Assembly: GCA_031429355.1 (NCBI GenBank)
Contig: JANOZM010000016.1
Coordinates: 496,001-560,000, forward strand
DNA length: 64,000 nucleotides
From: JANOZM01 sp031429355
GTDB lineage: Bacteria; Pseudomonadota; Gammaproteobacteria; Burkholderiales; Burkholderiaceae_E
Direction of reading: 5' to 3'
Part shown: one piece after another, positions 44,501 to 52,265 of the stretch
Layout of the letters: the number at the start of each line of letters is the position of its first letter
How positions within the stretch are numbered: the first letter of the stretch is position 1
Notes under the pieces: model-generated
Databases searched by the model: none
The model's input: only the letters and a program-made list of their open reading frames with translations
What the model was told of the DNA's origin: nothing
Translations under genes and position numbers: made by a program

Positions 44501-45140
44501 GTATAACGACATGATTAACGAAGCAGTAAAGGCCATGAAATCGGGCCGTGAGCCCGATTTGTCGGCCCCGTTAGCCGCCGTAACCGAAATTAATTTACAT
44601 ACCCCTGCACTGCTGCCAACAGATTATTGCCCAGACGTTAACGAACGACTGACGTTGTACAAACGCCTTGCCAATGCCAACAGCGAAGATGATTTAATTC
44701 GCATGCAAGAAGAACTTATTGATCGTTTTGGCAAATGCCCGCCAGCTGCTACTGCATTGATAGAAACGCATCGCTTGCGAATTCGTTGCACCGCCATTGG
44801 CATTACCAAAATTGATGCGGCGCCTAACGCCATGATTGTGCAATTTAGCAGCAATACGCCCGTGCCTGCCGAACGTATTATTCAATACATGCATAGTGTG
44901 CGCGATGTGCGATTTGCAGGCCAAGATAAGTTACGCTTTACCCTCGACGACGCGGATGTTGAAACCCGTTTGCAACGCTTAAAAGGCATGATGACTTTTG
45001 TAACCCCAAAAGCGCCGACACCGATTGTAGAGAAGTTAAGTACTAATAAGCCAGCGGATAAAAACCCGGATAAAAAATTAAACAAGCAGTTGAAGGAAAA
45101 ATCGAACCCGCATAACGCCGGCGCAAGCAAGCAAAAGTAA
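41577..45140 (+). CDS. mfd: Transcription-repair coupling factor Mfd
   Basis: The GTG at 41577 gives 1187 residues. Successive domains are the UvrB-homology N-terminus (LSDWETLPYDTFSPHVDLVSERLSTLWRL), the RNA-polymerase-interacting CarD-like domain (GDPVVHVQHGVGRYQGLISL), the translocase with Walker A GDVGFGKTEVAL, DEEH box IIDEEHRFGV and motif VI QLRGRVGRSHHQAYAYL, and the TRCF C-terminal domain. A Lys/Asn-rich tail of about 30 residues extends past the family's usual end. Mfd removes stalled RNA polymerase and recruits UvrA. It is divergent from ispD and precedes serB. Confidence 0.97.
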   Translation: MSSSLPSSFQLPAPGAQTTLEFGAGSSDAQVLSQLLSRCAQAKRLLLCVVANPADANRLIEELSWFSPNSKVALLSDWETLPYDTFSPHVDLVSERLSTLWRLQRGELDAVIVSASTALQKIAPPSYLAGHSFAFKKKQRVAENLLRDQLVTAGYENVSQVVKPGEYSVRGSLIDLYPMGATLPFRLDLFGDELESIRTFDPDTQRTLYAVDSIALLPGREFPTDEEARVKFRGRWRDYFDGDPSRSIVYKDIGNGIFSGGIEYYLPLFFEQAASLFDYVPEEALVVSLGPLQEAFDGFLDDARGRYRFMGKDSERPLMAPQDIFLSDEDFFAQANTRGRLSLRRTAEPTNTLPDVAIERRAEDPVISLRAWINGGLARTVLISESAGRTETLLQYLNELGIKPHPVADWQSAQTAEANLMLMTAPLYEGFMAALPDGSQLALVTEGELFGGNAKRSRRASRGVQTNVDAIIRDLSELRIGDPVVHVQHGVGRYQGLISLDIGDGETEFLHLSYAAEAKLYVPVSQLHVITRYSGAGGDDAPLHSLGSGQWEKAKRKAAEQARDTAAELLNLYARRAARVGHSFKFSARDYEAFAASFAFEETPDQLAAIHATIQDMISEKPMDRLVCGDVGFGKTEVALRAAFIAIADNKQVAVLCPTTLLAEQHFQTFKDRFADWPVKIAELSRFRNAKEIAAAMEGIESGQIDIVVGTHKLFSKDVKFSRLGLCIIDEEHRFGVRHKEALKAMRAEVDILTLTATPIPRTLAMSLEGLRDFSVIATAPQKRLAIKTFVRRESDGAIREALLRELKRGGQCYFLHNEVDTIQNRKLMLEKLVPEARIAVAHGQMPERELERVMRDFTTQRFNVLLCTTIVETGIDVPTANTIVMHRADKFGLAQLHQLRGRVGRSHHQAYAYLLIPDEGAITKDATKRLEAIQAMEELGSGFFLAMHDLEIRGAGEVLGESQSGEVIQVGFQMYNDMINEAVKAMKSGREPDLSAPLAAVTEINLHTPALLPTDYCPDVNERLTLYKRLANANSEDDLIRMQEELIDRFGKCPPAATALIETHRLRIRCTAIGITKIDAAPNAMIVQFSSNTPVPAERIIQYMHSVRDVRFAGQDKLRFTLDDADVETRLQRLKGMMTFVTPKAPTPIVEKLSTNKPADKNPDKKLNKQLKEKSNPHNAGASKQK

Positions 45141-45217
45141 TTCAAGTACTTACCACTGTCTTTTTAAAATATTACGCTTAAAATTTAACGCGCTGTACCC
45201 CAACAATTAAGACGCCT

Positions 45218-46075
45218 ATGTACCAGTTTATTATTTACTCTAACGATCGCGCTCCCTCGATTGCATTAATCGACGTAATTGCCAATCGCTTAGGTTCAGT
45301 GCAAATGAAAGAGCGTGGCAATCGCATTGCGTGGCTCGGTTTAGACGAACCTTCGCTGGATAGTCGCATCGAGTTGCAAGCGGTCTGTTCCAAATATGCG
45401 ACCGATTGCGTATGGTTAAAAATGGGTCAAAGTTTTAACGACTATGCATTAATGGCCATGGATATGGACAGCACTTTAATTACCATCGAGTGCATTGATG
45501 AACTAGCCGATTATTGCGGAAAAAAAGCCGAAGTCTCGGCTATTACCGAAGCCGCCATGCGCGGAGAAATTACCGATTACGATACTAGCTTACGTCAACG
45601 TGTGGCCCTACTGGCAGGTCTAAGCACCAAAGCGCTTGACGCAGTGTATCGCGACCGTTTGCGTTTCTCGCGCGGGGCAAAACAATTAGTCGACACTGCA
45701 AAAGCGCACGGCCTAAAAACCTTATTAGTTTCGGGTGGTTTTACTTACTTTGCTAGCCGGGTTCAGCAAGAACTTGGTATTGACTTTGCTCGTTCTAACG
45801 AATTAGAAATTGAAAACGGCCATTTAACTGGCCGCGTTGTCGGCGAAATTGTAAACGCCGCTGTAAAAGCGCAAGAAGTGAAATTTCGCTGCCAAGAACT
45901 CGGTGTTGCAGCTACCAAAGCCATTACCGTTGGTGACGGTGCCAACGACATGAAAATGATGGCAGTGTCAGGCTTTTCAGTGGCCTATCACGCCAAACCC
46001 GCGGTGCATGCACGAGCCAATGCAGCGATACATCATGGGGGCTTGGATACTTTAGCGGAGTGGCTTAGGGTTTAG
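45218..46075 (+). CDS. serB: Phosphoserine phosphatase SerB
   Basis: The 285-residue protein has an N-terminal region of about 75 residues of ACT-like type, then the HAD core: AMDMDSTLITIECIDELADYCG (motif I, nucleophile in DMDST), LLVSGGFTYFASRVQ (motif II), and AITVGDGANDMKMMAVSGFSVAYHAKP (motifs III/IV). It dephosphorylates phosphoserine, the last step of serine synthesis. It lies about 77 bases after mfd and converges with rimO across a short repeat region. Confidence 0.95.
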   Translation: MYQFIIYSNDRAPSIALIDVIANRLGSVQMKERGNRIAWLGLDEPSLDSRIELQAVCSKYATDCVWLKMGQSFNDYALMAMDMDSTLITIECIDELADYCGKKAEVSAITEAAMRGEITDYDTSLRQRVALLAGLSTKALDAVYRDRLRFSRGAKQLVDTAKAHGLKTLLVSGGFTYFASRVQQELGIDFARSNELEIENGHLTGRVVGEIVNAAVKAQEVKFRCQELGVAATKAITVGDGANDMKMMAVSGFSVAYHAKPAVHARANAAIHHGGLDTLAEWLRV

Positions 46076-46076
46076 T

Positions 46077-46130
46077 GTCCACGACGGGCTTAGTGTTCAC
46101 GACCGGTTCAACATCTACAACCGAACCACG
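46077..46130. repeat. 18-bp tandem repeat between serB and rimO
   Basis: Two near-identical 18-base units begin TTAGTG and run to GGGC or CGGT, followed by a third diverged unit; the last part overlaps the rimO stop. Eighteen being a multiple of three, one minus-strand frame stays open and would read repeats of the form VV(D/N)(T/V)(K/E)P, one frame off rimO. Confidence 0.55.
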
Positions 46131-47512
46131 CCACCCAAATCATGCTCACTCGCATCATTAATCAACACGGTTGCAAACTCGCCCACCTTCAAACTCTTGT
46201 GCGGTTCAATTGCTACCACGCCATCGATCTCAGGCGCGTCGGCAGCGCTACGGCCAATAACGGCATCTTTACCGACGGCATCAATTAGTACGCGCATTTC
46301 GCGGCCAATAAATCGTTGCAACCGATTCGCAGAAATTTGCGCTTGTTTTTCCATAAAGCGCTGGCGACGTTCTTGCTTTACTTCCTCTGGCAACGCACCA
46401 GCGATTGCATTGGCGGTAGCGCCATCAACCGGCGAGTACGCAAAGCAACCAACACGGTCTAGTTGCGCTTCGTCCAGAAAATCGAGCAGGTATTCAAATT
46501 GCTCTTCGGTTTCACCGGGAAAGCCAACAATAAAGGTAGAACGCAGTGTAATGTCGGGACATAGCTTGCGCCAAGCCGCAATACGTTCAATATTTTTCTC
46601 GCCCGATGCGGGGCGTTTCATTGCTTTTAATACGGTCGGATGGGCATGTTGAAACGGCACATCGAGGTAAGGCAAAATTTTGCCATCGGCCATTAATTCG
46701 ACCGCTTCATCAACGTGTGGATACGGGTATACATAGTGCATACGAACCCATGCATCGTAATCGTTGGCCAGTTGGCCTAATTCGCGTGCTAGATCGATAA
46801 ATTTAGTTTTTACCGGGCGACCATCGACAAAACCTAAGCGGTATTTCATGTCTACGCCATACGCACTGGTGTCCTGCGAAATTACCAGCAATTCTTTAAC
46901 GCCACTTTTAAACAAAGCATGTGCTTCGCGCTGTACTTCGCCAATGGGTCGGCTAACTAAATCACCCCGCATCGACGGAATAATACAAAAACTGCAACGG
47001 TGATTACAACCTTCGGCAATTTTTAAATAGGCGTAGTGTTTTGGGGTGAGCTTAATGCCGGCATCGGGCACTAAATCTAAAAACGGTTCGTGTTTGCGCG
47101 GTAAATATTTATGAACGACATCCATTACTTCGTCTGGTGCATGTGGGCCGGTAACTGCCAACACTTTGGGGTGAATACTGCTGACTAAATTGTCACCCGC
47201 TTCGTTGCTTTTTGCTCCCAAACAACCGGTTACGATGACTTTCCCATTTTCGGCTAAGGCTTCGCCAATCGCATCTAGCGATTCGCGTACGGCGTCGTCA
47301 ATAAATCCGCATGTGTTGACTACTACGAGGTCGGCTCCCGCGTAATCTTTGCTAATGCCATAACCCTCGGCACGCAAACGCGTAATAATTTGCTCTGAAT
47401 CGGTAAGCGCTTTGGGGCAACCCAAAGAAACAAATCCAACGGTTGGTTCTTTAGATTTTTTAACAGTAATAGTTTGAGTGGTTGATCGTTTTAGCGCTAC
47501 GGTTTGATTCAT
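46115..47512 (-). CDS. rimO: Ribosomal protein uS12 methylthiotransferase RimO
   Basis: The ATG at 47512 gives 465 residues; a TTG nine bases earlier is the alternative. The MTTase domain begins VGFVSLGCPKALTDSEQI with the first cluster cysteines (CPK, NTCGF, TGCLG), followed by the radical-SAM motif C-NHR-C-SF-C and a TRAM domain at the end (FATVLINDASEHDL). RimO methylthiolates Asp88 of ribosomal protein S12. No good ribosome site precedes the ATG. It converges with serB and follows phaR. Confidence 0.95.
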   Translation of the reverse strand: MNQTVALKRSTTQTITVKKSKEPTVGFVSLGCPKALTDSEQIITRLRAEGYGISKDYAGADLVVVNTCGFIDDAVRESLDAIGEALAENGKVIVTGCLGAKSNEAGDNLVSSIHPKVLAVTGPHAPDEVMDVVHKYLPRKHEPFLDLVPDAGIKLTPKHYAYLKIAEGCNHRCSFCIIPSMRGDLVSRPIGEVQREAHALFKSGVKELLVISQDTSAYGVDMKYRLGFVDGRPVKTKFIDLARELGQLANDYDAWVRMHYVYPYPHVDEAVELMADGKILPYLDVPFQHAHPTVLKAMKRPASGEKNIERIAAWRKLCPDITLRSTFIVGFPGETEEQFEYLLDFLDEAQLDRVGCFAYSPVDGATANAIAGALPEEVKQERRQRFMEKQAQISANRLQRFIGREMRVLIDAVGKDAVIGRSAADAPEIDGVVAIEPHKSLKVGEFATVLINDASEHDLGGVVRL

Positions 47513-47546
47513 TGTGTGCAAATTTATTTAAAAGAGGTTTAGAGCA

Positions 47547-47632
47547 ATTACGGCGAAAGCATTTGCTACGATTAAAGCGAAAGCATTTGGTACGATTAAG
47601 GCGAAATCATTTATTACGATTAAGGCGAGGTT
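47547..47632. repeat. 24-bp tandem repeat between phaR and rimO
   Basis: About three and a half copies of a 24-base unit of the type GCGAAAGCATTTGGTACGATTAAG occur back to back, anchored at 47553, 47577, 47601 and 47625 (the unit is shown truncated to 20 bases: GCGAAAGCATTTGGTACGAT). The last copy contains the phaR stop codon. Period is exact. There are no spacers, so this is not a CRISPR array. Confidence 0.75.
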
Positions 47633-48345
47633 TTGGTTTTTTTAGCAGCAGACTTTCCAGCCGCAGACTTTCCTACGGGTTTATTATTTGACGATTTACC
47701 AGAATCGGCACTTTTTTCAGCCGCTTCGGTAGCGGCTTTGGCAGCGGCACTCGCAGCACTGGGTTGGCTACCCGCAGGAAACGGAAAGCCGGGCCACAAA
47801 CTAGCGGTTTGTTGAGTCATTTGCTCTTGCATCTGAACAAACATGTTTTTTGATTGCTCCATGTAGTTGCTCATGAAGCCTTGCATCATCGGGGCCTGCA
47901 TCGATAAAAACTGCCCCCATTGCTCAGGCGGCGGAAAGCCGTTAGGCAAGGCGTTGGCATTAGCGCCAGCAAAAGGCGCACTGGCCATTCCCGTAGCGGC
48001 ATCACGCGAAGGGTCAACAAATCGATCTTGCATTTCGACAAAAACCTGCATGGTTTTTTCTAGGTAAGAACCCATCATTGACTGCATCGAGTGCCCATAA
48101 AACCGTACCATTTGTAAAAGCATGGCCTCGCTAAAAATGGGTTGGCCGCCAGCTTCTTCTTCTAAAATAATCTGCAACAAAATGCTGCGCGTTAGATCCT
48201 CTTCCGTTTTTGCATCAAGAACCTTAACGGGCAACGACTGCACAATCATTTTCTTTACATCAGAAAGCGTAATGTAGGCACTGGCCTGTGTGTCGTAGAG
48301 GCGACGGTTAGGATATTTTTTTATTAAGCGAACGGCCATTATCAT
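47620..48345 (-). CDS. phaR: Polyhydroxyalkanoate synthesis repressor PhaR
   Basis: The 241-residue protein has the PHB/PHA accumulation regulator DNA-binding domain at the start (AVRLIKKYPNRRLYDTQASAYITLSDVKKMI) and the PHB_acc domain (LLQIILEEEAGGQPIFSEAMLLQMVRFYGHSMQSMM). The C-terminus is rich in Ala, Lys and Ser with AAKKTK-type ends. PhaR represses phasin and other PHA genes when free and is titrated by PHA granules. The ATG overlaps the phaB stop by one base. The stop lies within a tandem repeat, so the last residues may be recent. Confidence 0.95.
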   Translation of the reverse strand: MIMAVRLIKKYPNRRLYDTQASAYITLSDVKKMIVQSLPVKVLDAKTEEDLTRSILLQIILEEEAGGQPIFSEAMLLQMVRFYGHSMQSMMGSYLEKTMQVFVEMQDRFVDPSRDAATGMASAPFAGANANALPNGFPPPEQWGQFLSMQAPMMQGFMSNYMEQSKNMFVQMQEQMTQQTASLWPGFPFPAGSQPSAASAAAKAATEAAEKSADSGKSSNNKPVGKSAAGKSAAKKTKTSP

Positions 48346-49082
48346 TAACCCATATGCAATCCGCCGTTAAGCGAAAAGTCTGCACCAGTGGAAAAGCCAG
48401 AATCATCCGATGCGAGCCAGGCGCACATTGAAGCAATTTCATCCGGAGTACCTAGTCGTTTGACAGGGATCGATGCAACAATTTTTTCGAGTACATCAGC
48501 CCGCACGGCTCGTACCATCTCGGTTCCAATGTAGCCAGGCGATACCGTATTTACCGTCACGCCTTTAGCCGCAACTTCTTGCGCCAAGGCCATAGTGAAA
48601 CCGTGAATACCAGCTTTGGCGGTCGAATAATTGGTTTGCCCAAATTGGCCTTTTTGTCCGTTTACGGAGGAGATGTTGATGATGCGGCCAAAGCCTTTTT
48701 CGCACATTCCCTCGACCACTTGTTTGGTCACATTAAACAAAGAGTTTAGGTTGGTGTTAATCACTGAACTCCAGTCTTCGACCGACATTTTTCGAAACAT
48801 ACCATCGCGGGTAATTCCCGCGTTATTAATCAACACATCGGGGTTGCCAAACTTGGATCGTACTTGGTCAAAAGCGACAACGGTTGAGTCCCAATCGCTA
48901 ACGTTACCGGCTGAAGCTTCAAAGTGATAGCCCTGCGCTGCTTGTTCCTTAATCCAAGTACTTGGGTCACGACTTGGCCCGCAGCCGGCAATGACTAAAA
49001 ACTTGTGATCGTGCAATTTTCGGCAAATTGCCGTTCCAATGCCGCCCATGCCACCCGTAACGTACGCAACGCGTTGACCCAT
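48345..49082 (-). CDS. phaB: Acetoacetyl-CoA reductase PhaB
   Basis: The 245-residue SDR has the cofactor loop YVTGGMGGIGTAICRKL, NNAGITRD, the active-site NISSVNGQKGQFGQTNYSTAKAG (Ser, Tyr, Lys) and NTVSPGYIGTEMV, matching the PhaB/FabG-like acetoacetyl-CoA reductases. It reduces acetoacetyl-CoA with NADPH to 3-hydroxybutyryl-CoA for PHA synthesis. AAGGGG (49091-49096) is a strong ribosome site. It stands between phaC and phaR; phaA is not in the operon. Confidence 0.95.
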   Translation of the reverse strand: MGQRVAYVTGGMGGIGTAICRKLHDHKFLVIAGCGPSRDPSTWIKEQAAQGYHFEASAGNVSDWDSTVVAFDQVRSKFGNPDVLINNAGITRDGMFRKMSVEDWSSVINTNLNSLFNVTKQVVEGMCEKGFGRIINISSVNGQKGQFGQTNYSTAKAGIHGFTMALAQEVAAKGVTVNTVSPGYIGTEMVRAVRADVLEKIVASIPVKRLGTPDEIASMCAWLASDDSGFSTGADFSLNGGLHMG

Positions 49083-49129
49083 ATTTCATTCCCCTTATTG
49101 TTGATTGGTACTACTGTCTCTGTTAATTC

Positions 49130-49178
49130 TTTTTTGTACTTCTTTTTTGTAAAACGTTTTTTGTATTGCTTTTTGTTA
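49130..49178 (-). repeat. TACAAAAA-type short repeats between phaC and phaB
   Basis: Read on the minus strand, the phaC-phaB gap carries four copies of TACAAAAA(A) or its near variant, at 49170-49178, 49157-49165, 49143-49151 and 49130-49138, spaced 13-14 bases apart. They lie about 50 bases before the phaB start. They could bind an RNA-binding regulator or be replication slippage; neither is shown. Confidence 0.5.
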
Positions 49179-49218
49179 ACTACAAATTCATGGCAAGTAG
49201 CCTTGCTGTCAAAAACCT

Positions 49219-50937
49219 TTAGCTCGCTTTGGCCTTTACATAGCGCCCAGGTGCTGGCTCAATAACTTTGAAACGTTTGTTGCCTAAGGTTTTAGGAGCC
49301 GCTACTGAGGCGCCCTTAAAACCATCTAACCAGCGCGTCCAATCGTGCCACCAACTACCAGCCGTTTCATTCGCCGAAGCCAGCCATTGCTGCGATTGGG
49401 CAGGATACACTGGTTGCCCTGTACTGTTAGCAGAAGTTTTTCCTCGGCGGCTCGATTTGGCTGCTTTGGCATTACCATTAGCGCCTACTTGGCCACCAAG
49501 GCCCTCATTAACCCAGTAGCTACGCTTGTTTTTAATCGCCGAATTAACGACGCCAGCAATATGCCCGCTGGCCCCCAAAACAAAACGAATCGGGCCGCCT
49601 AAAATTTGCGTGGTTTGATAGCCGCCATTCCACGGCACAATGTGGTCTTCGCGCGTGTTCAGCACGTAGGCCGGCATGTTTAGGCTGGCTAAATTGATCG
49701 GCTGACCCAGACTTTGCAGTGCATTGGGTTGGCGCAGTAAATTTGCGAAATAGGTATTGCGTAAGTACCAAGCGTACATTGGCCCAGGCAAATTTGTAGA
49801 GTCACCGTTCCAGTACAACAAGTCAAACGCGGGTGGTACCTCGCCTTTTAGGTAATTGCTAACCACGTAATTCCAGACCAGGTCGTTGGGACGCAAAAAC
49901 GAGAAGGTAGTCGCTAATTCTTGTCCTTTTAACAAACCACCTTGCCCAATCGATTTTTCGCGATAAGCCACAAAGTTTTCATCAACCATTAAACCTAAAG
50001 CACCAGTATCAGAAAAATCTAAAAAGGTAGTTAGCAAGGTTAAGCTAGCGCAAGGGTCTTGCCCCTTGGCTTTTAACGCAGCCAAGGCAGTTGCCAAAAT
50101 AGTGCCACCAACACAAAACCCTAGTAAGTTTAGTTTTTCTTGCTGCGAAATTGCTTGTACCGCTTGGATGCAATCAACTACACCCAATTGCAAATAATCA
50201 TCCCAAGTGAGGTGCCCTTGTTCAGGGGCCACATTGCGCCAAGACACCATATAAACCGTGTGCCCATTGGTAACCAAATGTTGAACCAAGGAGTTCTCGG
50301 GTTGCAAATCCAAAATATAAAATTTGTTAATGCAAGGCGGCACCAAAACAATTGGCCGCTCACCCACTTTGCTAGTGCTAGATTGATACTGAATAAGTTG
50401 CACCAATTCGTTTTCGAATACAACAGCGCCCACACTACTGCCCACATTGCGCCCTACTTCGAAAGCCTGCTCATCGGTTTGCGAAAGCTTGCCTTTTTGC
50501 AAATCACCCATTAGGTTTTGCAAGCCAGCAGCTAAACTTTTACCTTGCGTCTTGTGCATTAATTGCAAAGCTTCGGGGTTACTGGCCAAAAAGTTTGATG
50601 GAGAAACCGCATCAAGCCATTGCTGAACTGAAAAACGAATTTTTTGCTTAACAGCATCGTCCACCATTAACGCGTCCACTAAGCCAATCATTGCAGAGCT
50701 ATGCGCCAAGTAACTAGAGGCTTGAAACCCAGCCATACGATCTTGCGCCCAAGCGGGGTTAGAAAATCGTTTGTCAGCTAGTGGGAGTTGCTTACCTTCT
50801 TGCCACAGTTCGCCCAAACTTTGCAGCTGATGCACCCATTCGTTCTGAACACGCTCTAAAATTTGTTTGTCGATTGGGAGTTTATCTGCGCCGTCGGCCG
50901 CAGCACCAAGGAAAGAAGCCTGAAACGGGTTAATCAC
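49219..50937 (-). CDS. phaC: Class I polyhydroxyalkanoate synthase PhaC
   Basis: The GTG at 50937 gives 572 residues. The lipase-box-like motif LLGFCVGGT places the nucleophile at Cys275; the Asp in NTREDHIVPW and the His in GASGHIAG complete the triad. PPCINKFYILDLQPENSLVQHLV and VSWRNVAPEQGHLTWDDYL are class I hallmarks. PhaC polymerises 3-hydroxyacyl-CoA to storage polyester on granules. It heads phaC-phaB-phaR. The start has no strong ribosome site and lies divergent from a small membrane protein gene. Confidence 0.96.
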   Translation of the reverse strand: MINPFQASFLGAAADGADKLPIDKQILERVQNEWVHQLQSLGELWQEGKQLPLADKRFSNPAWAQDRMAGFQASSYLAHSSAMIGLVDALMVDDAVKQKIRFSVQQWLDAVSPSNFLASNPEALQLMHKTQGKSLAAGLQNLMGDLQKGKLSQTDEQAFEVGRNVGSSVGAVVFENELVQLIQYQSSTSKVGERPIVLVPPCINKFYILDLQPENSLVQHLVTNGHTVYMVSWRNVAPEQGHLTWDDYLQLGVVDCIQAVQAISQQEKLNLLGFCVGGTILATALAALKAKGQDPCASLTLLTTFLDFSDTGALGLMVDENFVAYREKSIGQGGLLKGQELATTFSFLRPNDLVWNYVVSNYLKGEVPPAFDLLYWNGDSTNLPGPMYAWYLRNTYFANLLRQPNALQSLGQPINLASLNMPAYVLNTREDHIVPWNGGYQTTQILGGPIRFVLGASGHIAGVVNSAIKNKRSYWVNEGLGGQVGANGNAKAAKSSRRGKTSANSTGQPVYPAQSQQWLASANETAGSWWHDWTRWLDGFKGASVAAPKTLGNKRFKVIEPAPGRYVKAKAS

Positions 50938-51067
50938 GAAAGTGGTTCTTTCTTAAAAAAGCGAGCCAAAGACGAATTTTGCATTGCGGCCTTGTTGCGG
51001 TCAAATCAATCATCTTTAGTTCAGCAGTTTTTAACGATTATTCCTACAAAAAGCGAGAGTAAAGCGT

Positions 51068-51316
51068 ATGTACATTGTGGCCATTGCTTGGATGTATGTT
51101 GTGATGATGGTTTCGTTTTTGCAGCCCACTGTGTTTCGCGGCCTACTAACGTTTTTTGGGGCCGGTCTTCTTCCCCTAGCTTTATTACTGTTTTTGGTAG
51201 GAACGCCGCAACGCAGACGCAATAAACAGCACCTTGCGGAGCAACCAAACGAGACTAGCGATCCAACCACACCAGAGTCGCCTGACGTCCCGGCTGAAAA
51301 GAGCTTGGAGCGTTAA
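51068..51316 (+). CDS. Small conserved inner membrane protein
   Basis: The 82-residue protein has two hydrophobic helices (IAWMYVVMMVSFLQP and GLLTFFGAGLLPLALLLFLVGTP), a positively charged RRRNK stop and an acidic/Pro tail. I recognise the pattern MYxxAIAWxYVVxM...GLLPL...L.GTPxRR as a small protein family widespread in Burkholderiales, of unknown role. The last 62 bases overlap the end of pgeF on the opposite strand, so the acidic tail is antisense to pgeF. It is divergent from phaC with about 130 bases between. Confidence 0.7.
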   Translation: MYIVAIAWMYVVMMVSFLQPTVFRGLLTFFGAGLLPLALLLFLVGTPQRRRNKQHLAEQPNETSDPTTPESPDVPAEKSLER

Positions 51317-52238
51317 ATTTAGCCTCAGGGTCTACCGATGTGCTGTTGATAAAATGGCCCGGCAAATAGCCTTCGCGCTGTTGCACAGTATCGCGGCGGT
51401 GTGAAAAAAAGCGCCGCTCATCACGGTAGGTACACCAGTCTGGCCGAGCCAACACTTTGACACCAATTTGCTCTAACCGAATTTGCGCCAACTGATACAG
51501 GTCGGCAAGCCATTTTTCCGGCACCGTCGCAAGATCTACTGGGTTTTGTTTAGATGGAGCAAGCTGCGGTTTAAACGCAGCCTGAATCTTTTGCAATTGC
51601 TCGGCGTTTTTTGCTTGGTCGCAAAACGCTTGAAATACCTCGGCGCCGACCTCAAACGCCAAAGGCCCAATAGCTGCACCAAAACTTGCCTCAATTGCCG
51701 TCCCCGGTGCAAGCTGCGCCCGCAGACTTGCCACTGTATTTTCCAACACACCGTTAACCAACCCGCGCCAACCTGCATGGGCCGCTGCAACGCCGTGTAA
51801 TTGCGATTCGTAGGGCGTTTGTGGGTTCGGTACGCTGGCAAACACAACAGGTAAACAATCGGCGGTTAAAACGGCTAAAACTCGCTTGGACTTTATCGTA
51901 ATTGCGGCATCGGCCATCGGGATTTGCGACGCGCCAATTGCATCGCCAATTGCATTGACAGTTGCAGTCGAATCATCTGCAACAGCTACGCCGTGAACTT
52001 GATTCAACCACAATGGCTCTTGAGGCAAATGCTGCCGCAGTAAAACGCGGTTATTAGCGACCAAATTAGGATCGTCGCCAACGTGCGTTGCTAAATTAAA
52101 TGGACGCTTTGAGCTATGTTTTTGGTTAGTAGCTAAATCGCTAGATCTGCTAACAAAACGAGTCGTTAGCAGGGAGCGAACTGCTGGATTACTAAACTCC
52201 GTGCACTTTAAAAATTGCAAAGACGGATTGTCAGTCAT
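51255..52238 (-). CDS. pgeF: Purine nucleoside phosphorylase/laccase-domain protein PgeF (YfiH family)
   Basis: The ATG at 52238 (MTDNPSLQFL) has AGGA upstream and gives 327 residues; a GTG at 52259 adds seven. Family motifs are LNQVHGVAVADD, ADAAITIKSKRVLAVLTADCLPVVF, and AAHAGWRGLVNGVLENTV, which hold the His/Cys metal ligands. A final segment with CTYRDERRFFSHRRD is typical. These enzymes edit peptidoglycan intermediates (PgeF) or phosphorolyse purine nucleosides. It is about 80 residues longer than E. coli YfiH. It lies 27 bases after rluD, in the conserved rluD-pgeF order. Confidence 0.9.
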   Translation of the reverse strand: MTDNPSLQFLKCTEFSNPAVRSLLTTRFVSRSSDLATNQKHSSKRPFNLATHVGDDPNLVANNRVLLRQHLPQEPLWLNQVHGVAVADDSTATVNAIGDAIGASQIPMADAAITIKSKRVLAVLTADCLPVVFASVPNPQTPYESQLHGVAAAHAGWRGLVNGVLENTVASLRAQLAPGTAIEASFGAAIGPLAFEVGAEVFQAFCDQAKNAEQLQKIQAAFKPQLAPSKQNPVDLATVPEKWLADLYQLAQIRLEQIGVKVLARPDWCTYRDERRFFSHRRDTVQQREGYLPGHFINSTSVDPEAKFNAPSSFQPGRQATLVWLDR

Positions 52239-52265
52239 CGCAGTAATTCCTAAAACCACATTAAA

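Noticed and set aside
47547..47632. Possible CRISPR array
   Set aside because: The units are contiguous with no unique spacers, and no cas gene is nearby.
47482..47691. 69-codon plus-strand frame reading LLRLKRKHLVRLRRNH-type repeats
   Set aside because: The basic repeats are a consequence of the 24-bp tandem repeat, whose length is a multiple of three; it starts inside rimO and ends inside phaR on the opposite strand.
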